Source: an uncultured Verrucomicrobiota bacterium
Lineage (GTDB): Bacteria; Verrucomicrobiota; Verrucomicrobiia; Chthoniobacterales; SZAS-18
NCBI GenBank assembly: GCA_937873255.1
Contig: CALMVM010000161.1
Coordinates: forward strand, 7,385-13,978
Direction of reading: 5' to 3'
DNA length: 6,594 nucleotides
In this document: piece after piece, positions 1 to 4,074 of the stretch
Position numbering within the stretch: position 1 is the first letter of the stretch
Layout of the letters: each line of letters begins with the position of its first letter
Notes under the pieces: model-generated
Database searches by the model: none
Seen by the model: only the letters and a program-made list of their open reading frames with translations
Told to the model about the DNA's origin: nothing
Position numbers and translations under genes: made by a program

Positions 1-86
1 CCCTCTTCCCCAGCCCGGCTCCGTCCGGCACCGGCCGCGAGCAGAAGCCCGCCCGCCAGCCAGACCGTTAATCGCCGGAAACGCAT
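1..86 (-). CDS. 5' end of a secreted or periplasmic protein gene, truncated by the window edge
   Basis: Only the first 28 codons lie in the window, starting at the ATG at 86-84, so function cannot be assigned. The visible residues form a textbook Sec signal peptide: a basic start (MRFRR), a hydrophobic stretch of about 16 residues (LTVWLAGGLLLAAGAG), then RSRA followed by GEE, with a likely signal peptidase I cut after Ala25 (Ser at -3, Ala at -1). There is no lipobox cysteine. The start is supported by a GGAGG motif 7 bases upstream. The gene lies 17 bases after the prc stop on the same strand, so it is probably the second gene of a prc operon, and its product is probably exported to the same compartment. 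Seen: the reading frame, signal peptide and ribosome site. Inferred: export and operon membership. Confidence 0.72.
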   Translation of the reverse strand, partial: MRFRRLTVWLAGGLLLAAGAGRSRAGEE

Positions 87-93
87 CGGGCAG

Positions 94-98
94 CCTCC
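94..98 (-). promoter_or_regulatory. Shine-Dalgarno site (GGAGG) of the truncated secreted-protein gene
   Basis: On the minus strand GGAGG lies 7 bases before the ATG at 86-84, within the 17-base gap after the prc stop codon. It is the best ribosome-binding site in the window, and it is what decides that a gene begins here. It contrasts with prc and the hydrolase gene, whose starts have no such motif. Confidence 0.75.
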
Positions 99-103
99 GC
101 GGG

Positions 104-2362
104 TCAGCCCTGCGATTTGATCGCCAGTTTCTTCTCGCGCAACTGCTCAATCATGTCTTCGAGGATGTTGAGCGACTCGGTCTTGATCGGGTCGATGGTC
201 TCGGCCTTCGCCGTGCCGCCTTCGTCGTCGAGATCGTCCGCCGCCGCGTCCTCGGCCGACGCATCCGCGCCGTCCGCCTTTGCCTGCGGGGTTTTTTCCT
301 TGTCCTTGTCCTTGTCCTTATCCTTGTCCTTCTTGATCGGCATGAGTGCCAGCTTCGGCTTGTCCACGTCGGCCAACGGCAGCGCGTACGTCGGCGGCGC
401 GACCTGGTGCCGCGCCTGCCGCTCGGCCTTGACCTCTTCCGCGTGCTTTTTGTCGGCGTCGCGCTCGGCGCGGCGTTCGGCCTCGTTGAGAGACAGCGTG
501 TTCGCGCGCAGGTCGCCCAGGTCGAACCACGGCCCGGGCCACTTGTCGTAATCCGCCGGCTTCACCTCGTCGAAGGGCAGCGGATACTTGAGCGCGTCCT
601 CGCCCACCTCCAGGTGCGCGTAACGCGACGGCAGCACCACGTCGCTCTCGACGCCCTTCAACTGCGTGCTCTGCCCCGACGGGCGGTAGAACTTCTGGAT
701 CGTCAGCTTGAGCGCGCCGGCATCGGCCGTCTTGAAGCCGAAGGGCGACATGAAGCGGCTCAACTCCAAGAGCGTCTGCACCGTGCCCTTGCCGAAAGTG
801 TTCTTGTCGCCCACGATCACCGCGCGCTGGTAATCCTGCAACGCGCCCGCGAAAATCTCGCTCGCCGACGCGCTGATGTGGCTGGTTAACACGACCATCG
901 GCCCGCTGTAGAGGATCGACGGGTCCTTATCCGAGGAAACGGTGATCTGCTTGTTGTAATCCTTGGCCTGCACGACCGGCCCCTTCTTGATGAACAGGCC
1001 CGTCAGGTTGATCGCCTCTTCCAGCGAACCGCCCCCGTTGCGGCGCAGGTCCATCACGAGGCCGGTCACCCCCTCCTTGTTGAGCCGGGTCAACAGCGCG
1101 GCCACGTCCCGGGTCGTGCTTTTGCGCTTGGAACCGGAGGCACGCGAGCCGTCCATGTCGGCGTAAAAGCCGGGCAGCGTGATCCAGCCGAGCTTGTCAA
1201 TGGTGCCGTCGTCGCGCTTGTGTTCGATGATCTCCGCGCGCGCCTCCTGGTCGGTGAGCTTGACCTCGTCGCGCGTGATGGCGATGACCTTGCGCTTGGA
1301 ATTGTCGCTCGTGCCCGCCGGGATGACCTGCAAGCGCACGACCGTCCCCTTCTTGCCACGGATCATCTCGACGACCTTGTCGAGCTTCATGTCCACCACG
1401 TCCACGAAGGGCTCGTTGCCCTGCGCGACGGCGGCGACCTTGTCGTCCACCTTCAGGTCGCCCTGCGTGGCGGCCGGGCCGCCGGCGATGAGTTCGACGA
1501 TTTTGGAGTATTCGTCCTCCTTGCGCAGGATCGCGCCGATGCCGGTCAGCGAGAGACGCATGTTGATGGAAAAATTCTCCATCTCGCTCGGGCTCATGTA
1601 CTCGCTGTGCGGGTCATAACATTGGGCCAGCGCGTTGAGGAAAAACTTGTCCACGTCCTCTTTGGTCTGCTCGTGGAGCGAACGCAGCAGCCGGTCGTAA
1701 CGCTTGGCGACCACCTGCTCGGGCGTGTCCTTGGGTTTGTCGGCGGCCTTGGGCTCGGTCGGGTTGACGGCCTTCGACTCGCTGTCCGTGGCGGGTGGCG
1801 TTTTGGCTTCCGAATCGGGAGCCTTGGCGGGTTTTCTCTCGACGTTCGACTCGGCGAGGTGCTCGGTGAGCAGTTCGTTCTCGATGCGGTCGTGCCAGAG
1901 GCGGTCGGCGTCGGCCTCGTCCTTGGGCCAGGGAGCCTTGAGACGGCTGATCTCGATGGTGCCGTGCCCGTCGAAGTCGAACTTCTCGGTTTCCAGCAGG
2001 TGCTTGATCTTGGCGACGCGGGCCTCGACGTGCTTCAGATACGCGTCGTAGATGACCTGCGCGGGCTTGAGGTCGCCCAGCCAGATGGCGTCGTCGAGGT
2101 CCTTGGCGTATTTCTTCTCGTAGCCGTCGATGTCGCTCTGGGTGAAGAACAAGCGGTTGAAGTCGAACGTCTCGATGTACGTGTGCAGCAGCCGGTCGGA
2201 AACGCTGTCGTCGAGCTGGTGCCGGGTATAATGGAGTTGTGCGAGCGCCTTGGCCTCGGCGACGGCGATCTGGCCGGGCTCGGGTTCGGCCGCGCGGCAG
2301 GCGGTCAGCGCGGTGATGAGAAGCGTACTGCCGACGGCCAGGGAAAGCGTGAGCTTGGTCAT
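104..2362 (-). CDS. prc: Carboxy-terminal-processing protease Prc/Tsp (S41 family), probable lipoprotein
   Basis: Periplasmic serine protease of the tail-specific family, 752 residues from the chosen start. E. coli Prc trims and degrades envelope proteins from their C-termini. Residues 1-22 are a signal peptide ending in the lipobox LTAC, so Cys22 is probably lipidated; Arg at +2 fits the outer membrane. Then come a helical N-terminal domain (about 35-245), a PDZ domain (about 258-352), the S41 catalytic core (about 386-580) and the Tsp C-terminal domain (about 600-752). The core carries ISASASEIF with nucleophile Ser499, and TFGKGTVQ with general base Lys525; Asp510 matches the third key position of E. 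coli Prc, with matching spacing apart from one extra residue before the lysine. It is longer than E. coli Prc (about 680) because of low-complexity inserts at about 172-216 and 676-722. The frame stays open upstream to 2533, but that extension translates intergenic repeats and would bury the signal peptide. No Shine-Dalgarno motif precedes the start. Confidence 0.93.
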   Translation of the reverse strand: MTKLTLSLAVGSTLLITALTACRAAEPEPGQIAVAEAKALAQLHYTRHQLDDSVSDRLLHTYIETFDFNRLFFTQSDIDGYEKKYAKDLDDAIWLGDLKPAQVIYDAYLKHVEARVAKIKHLLETEKFDFDGHGTIEISRLKAPWPKDEADADRLWHDRIENELLTEHLAESNVERKPAKAPDSEAKTPPATDSESKAVNPTEPKAADKPKDTPEQVVAKRYDRLLRSLHEQTKEDVDKFFLNALAQCYDPHSEYMSPSEMENFSINMRLSLTGIGAILRKEDEYSKIVELIAGGPAATQGDLKVDDKVAAVAQGNEPFVDVVDMKLDKVVEMIRGKKGTVVRLQVIPAGTSDNSKRKVIAITRDEVKLTDQEARAEIIEHKRDDGTIDKLGWITLPGFYADMDGSRASGSKRKSTTRDVAALLTRLNKEGVTGLVMDLRRNGGGSLEEAINLTGLFIKKGPVVQAKDYNKQITVSSDKDPSILYSGPMVVLTSHISASASEIFAGALQDYQRAVIVGDKNTFGKGTVQTLLELSRFMSPFGFKTADAGALKLTIQKFYRPSGQSTQLKGVESDVVLPSRYAHLEVGEDALKYPLPFDEVKPADYDKWPGPWFDLGDLRANTLSLNEAERRAERDADKKHAEEVKAERQARHQVAPPTYALPLADVDKPKLALMPIKKDKDKDKDKDKEKTPQAKADGADASAEDAAADDLDDEGGTAKAETIDPIKTESLNILEDMIEQLREKKLAIKSQG
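296..331 (-). repeat. Hexanucleotide tandem repeat within prc encoding Lys-Asp dipeptides
   Basis: Six consecutive AAGGAC-type units, read on the minus strand. Four are exact; one has GAT in place of GAC, and the last has GAA. They encode Lys678 to Glu689 of Prc, a run of alternating charges in the C-terminal domain. A 6-base unit keeps the frame when copies are gained or lost, so length variation between strains would be tolerated. Such charged tracts are usually flexible linkers; a specific role is not visible. Confidence 0.85.
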
Positions 2363-2371
2363 GAGAGCGAA

Positions 2372-2399
2372 GGAGAACGGAGAGCGGAGAGCGGGAATG
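2372..2399. repeat. Heptanucleotide array A, beside the prc start
   Basis: Four adjacent 7-base units on the plus strand: GGAGAAC (2372), GGAGAGC (2379), GGAGAGC (2386) and GGGAATG (2393). A related GAGAGC lies at 2363-2368, directly against the prc start codon complement at 2360-2362. Read as the prc leader this is a pyrimidine tract (GCTCTCC repeated) ending at the ATG. It therefore supplies no Shine-Dalgarno sequence and instead resembles the anti-Shine-Dalgarno strand. The four-unit array is short and purine-rich, so chance similarity is possible. Its proximity to arrays B and C supports a real repeat. Confidence 0.5.
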
Positions 2400-2484
2400 T
2401 AGCGGGTTCCGTGCGAGCTGGCACCTGAAAAAGATTCTACGCTCAGACAGCAGGAGCGGGTGCGCCGTTCGAAAAGCGGGCTAC

Positions 2485-2526
2485 GGGATGCTGGATATGA
2501 GATGCGAGATGTGGAATGTGGGATGC
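2485..2526. repeat. Heptanucleotide array B (six units)
   Basis: Six contiguous 7-base units on the plus strand begin at 2485, 2492, 2499, 2506, 2513 and 2520. The units are GGGATGC, TGGATAT, GAGATGC, GAGATGT, GGAATGT and GGGATGC, with consensus G(A/G)GATG(T/C). No unit departs from the consensus by more than two bases, and the 7-base period is uninterrupted, which is hard to explain by composition alone. Array C is the same unit in the opposite orientation, 81 bases downstream. Confidence 0.8.
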
Positions 2527-2607
2527 AGAACACCTGGAGAGAACGCCGGGCCCGCCTCTTGTTCGGTGGACTTTACTCTTTCGCGCGTGTCTTTCGTCGC
2601 TTGCCTT

Positions 2608-2635
2608 TCATCCCACATCTCATATCTCACATCCC
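2608..2635. repeat. Heptanucleotide array C (four units, inverted relative to B), abutting a start codon
   Basis: Four contiguous 7-base units on the plus strand: TCATCCC (2608), ACATCTC (2615), ATATCTC (2622) and ACATCCC (2629). On the other strand these read GGGATGT, GAGATAT, GAGATGT and GGGATGA, the same consensus as array B. The 28 bases can pair with 28 bases of array B in at least two registers, with about 6 mismatches each. The array ends at 2635, and the hydrolase ATG begins at 2636, so the repeat occupies the position where a ribosome-binding site would normally lie. Confidence 0.8.
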
Positions 2636-3256
2636 ATGATTGACGCTCCTTTCGAGATGTACACGGGCGGTTATTTCCAGACGAACGCCTACGCCCTGCC
2701 GACCCCGGCGGGCGGCAAGCTGCTCATCGACGCGCCCGAGGGTTGCGCCGCGTGGCTGCGAAAGGAGGGCTGGAAAATCGAGGCGCTCCTGCTGACCCAC
2801 GCGCACATCGACCACGTCCAGGACGCCACGGAAATCGTGCAGGCGCACGGCTGCCCGATCTATTACCACGCCGACGGCATCCCGCTGCTCGAAGACCGGA
2901 TGGCGTACCGGCGTTTCGGGCTGAGCCTGGATTTCGAGCCGGTGACGGGCGGGCGGTTGATCGACGAGGGCAAGGGGCAAACGTTCGCGGGGCGGGAGTT
3001 CGATCTGTTGCTGGTGCCGGGGCATTGTCCGGGCAGCCTGTGTTTTTACGACAAACAGGGCGCGGGGCTGTACGGCGGCGACGTGTTGTTTGCCGGTTCG
3101 GTCGGCCGGTCGGATTTGCCGGGTGGCGACCACGAGTTGCTCATCCGTGGCATCCGCCAAAAAATCCTGACGCTGCCCGGCGACACGGTGGTCTTACCCG
3201 GACACGGGCCGGAGACGACGGTGGAGATCGAACGCGCGGGTAATCCGTACCTCTGA
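2636..3256 (+). CDS. Metallo-beta-lactamase-fold hydrolase, glyoxalase II-like
   Basis: Cytoplasmic metal-dependent hydrolase of 206 residues with no signal peptide. It carries the full metal-binding set of the fold: THAHIDH (His55, His57, Asp59, His60), His130 in VPGHCPGS, Asp149 in YGGDVLF and His190 in LPGHGPET. The segments LFAGSVGRSDLPGGD and the ending GPETTVEIERAGNPYL are typical of the short glyoxalase II-like group that includes E. coli YcbL. These proteins hydrolyse thioesters such as S-lactoylglutathione or related small-molecule esters. The C-terminal substrate-binding domain of classical GloB is absent, so the natural substrate is open. The frame stays open back to 2516, but that stretch only translates the intergenic repeats, so ATG 2636 is preferred. 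ATG 2657 (Met8) is a less likely alternative. No Shine-Dalgarno motif is present. The gene diverges from prc, and the Uma2 gene follows 60 bases later. Confidence 0.9.
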   Translation: MIDAPFEMYTGGYFQTNAYALPTPAGGKLLIDAPEGCAAWLRKEGWKIEALLLTHAHIDHVQDATEIVQAHGCPIYYHADGIPLLEDRMAYRRFGLSLDFEPVTGGRLIDEGKGQTFAGREFDLLLVPGHCPGSLCFYDKQGAGLYGGDVLFAGSVGRSDLPGGDHELLIRGIRQKILTLPGDTVVLPGHGPETTVEIERAGNPYL

Positions 3257-3316
3257 GCCGGGCGCGGCAAAAATCGCTTCCCGGTGGACGGCTGTCGGTG
3301 TAATCTGCCGGGGATC

Positions 3317-3880
3317 ATGGATGCCATCCTCGCACTGCCGGATGTCCGCGCGCGCATGCGGCGGTGGACCGTCGCGGAATATACCGCGCTGACGGAGGAC
3401 AACCCCGCTTTCCGGGGTTTTGAACTGATCCGCGGATATATCGTTGCGAAAATGCCAAAAGGCCCTCTGCACACTTCGCTAACGGACTTTGCTTGCGAAA
3501 ACCTGCGGCGCACGGTTCGCGCAGGACTGATTGTGCGACAGGAGGCTGCTCTCCAATTGAAGGATTCGTCGCCAGAGCCGGATGTAGCGGTCGTGCGCGG
3601 CACGCGCAACGATTTCTGGCGCTGTCACCCGACCACAGCCGAACTCGTCGTTGAAATAGCTGTCAGCAGCGTCGCCCTCGACCGCGAAAATGCCTCGCTC
3701 TACGCCGAGGCGGGCATCGCGCAATATTGGATCGTGCTCGCGGAGAGAGAAGAAATCGAAGCGTACTCCCGGCCCGAGAACGGCGTCTATCAGGAGAAAC
3801 GCACTTACCGTCGCGGCGAAATAATCCCCTGCGTGTGCGTGGAGGATGGCACGGTGCCGGTGGAGACCTGGTTTCTCTAA
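3317..3880 (+). CDS. Uma2-family putative restriction-endonuclease-fold protein
   Basis: Cytoplasmic protein of 187 residues matching the Uma2 (formerly DUF820) pattern, a PD-(D/E)XK nuclease-fold family that is abundant in cyanobacteria and Verrucomicrobiota and has no well-established function. Landmarks in order: WTVAEYTAL (17-25), FELIRGYIV with Glu36 (35-43), SPEPDVAVV with Asp89 (85-93), ELVVEIAVSS with Glu113 (109-118), LDRENASLYAEAGIAQYWIV (121-140) and a C-terminal beta-rich segment. At the position where many members have lysine (DREK), this protein has Asn125, so catalytic competence is uncertain. The ATG at 3317 is preceded by GGGGA. A GTG at 3284 would add 11 residues without family resemblance. 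Codon use looks more A/T-tolerant than in the neighbours, a weak hint of separate origin. The gene stands alone with no partner. Confidence 0.85.
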   Translation: MDAILALPDVRARMRRWTVAEYTALTEDNPAFRGFELIRGYIVAKMPKGPLHTSLTDFACENLRRTVRAGLIVRQEAALQLKDSSPEPDVAVVRGTRNDFWRCHPTTAELVVEIAVSSVALDRENASLYAEAGIAQYWIVLAEREEIEAYSRPENGVYQEKRTYRRGEIIPCVCVEDGTVPVETWFL

Positions 3881-3885
3881 ATCTC

Positions 3886-3919
3886 CGCGTCGGCGCGGCG
3901 TACGTCCGCCACCGACGCG
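3886..3919 (+). terminator. GC-rich hairpin just after the Uma2 gene, possible weak terminator
   Basis: An 8-base arm CGCGTCGG (3886-3893) pairs perfectly with CCGACGCG (3912-3919). An inner GCGG/CCGC stem (3895-3898 with 3906-3909) caps it. It begins 5 bases after the Uma2 stop codon, a typical terminator position. It is followed by GAAATGCG and has no T-run, so it is not a standard intrinsic terminator; transcript-end stabilisation is equally possible. The remainder of the 3881-4074 gap shows no gene I can support. Confidence 0.35.
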
Positions 3920-4074
3920 AAATGCGATTAGATGGCAGTGGCTATGCCGGAGCAATACCGGACGCCGCTGACGGACGGGGGGAGGATCGTTGGTTTTCGT
4001 GTTCTTGTGCTTTGCGACCATGAGTAAACGGCCGCCCGACCGTCGAGGTCATTTCAACAGAAGCCAAGAGAAAC

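Larger units (their letters stand above)
2363..2635. promoter_or_regulatory. Divergent intergenic region between prc and the hydrolase gene
   Basis: These 273 bases separate two genes transcribed away from each other and must hold promoters for both. I found no convincing -35/-10 pair in either direction. A TAGAAT hexamer on the minus strand (2439-2434) could be a -10 element for prc, but no good -35 stands in front of it. The stretch is dominated by three arrays of 7-base repeats, listed separately, with about 80 bases of non-repetitive sequence between the two that face each other. Confidence 0.6.

Noticed and set aside
1220..2428. 402-residue plus-strand open frame opposite prc
   Set aside because: It is antisense to a strongly supported protease. 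Its translation is a Leu/Val/Gly-rich string without domains, as expected for the reverse strand of GC-rich coding DNA.
2363..2533. 57-residue N-terminal extension of Prc
   Set aside because: It translates array B and flanking DNA, has no domain character, and would place the lipoprotein signal peptide internally.
2544..2607. Sigma-70 promoter for the hydrolase gene
   Set aside because: Hexamers such as TTGTTC and TACTCT occur, but their spacing (9 bases) is far from 16-18.
2516..2635. 40-residue N-terminal extension of the hydrolase
   Set aside because: It reads through array C and intergenic DNA, while the metallo-beta-lactamase fold begins normally just after ATG 2636.
2485..2635. CRISPR-like repeat array
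   Set aside because: Units are 7 bases, contiguous and degenerate, with no spacers of regular length and no cas gene.
2627..3160. 177-residue minus-strand open frame opposite the hydrolase
   Set aside because: Antisense shadow; the plus strand carries all metal-binding motifs of a known fold.
3046..3609. 187-residue minus-strand open frame spanning the hydrolase/Uma2 junction
   Set aside because: It overlaps two well-supported genes, has no recognisable motif, and is rich in Arg/Ser/Pro, typical of antisense frames.
3921..4023. Short open frames in the 3881-4074 gap (about 31-33 codons)
   Set aside because: Competing frames of similar length exist on both strands, with no ribosome site, motif or hydrophobic segment, so none can be supported.
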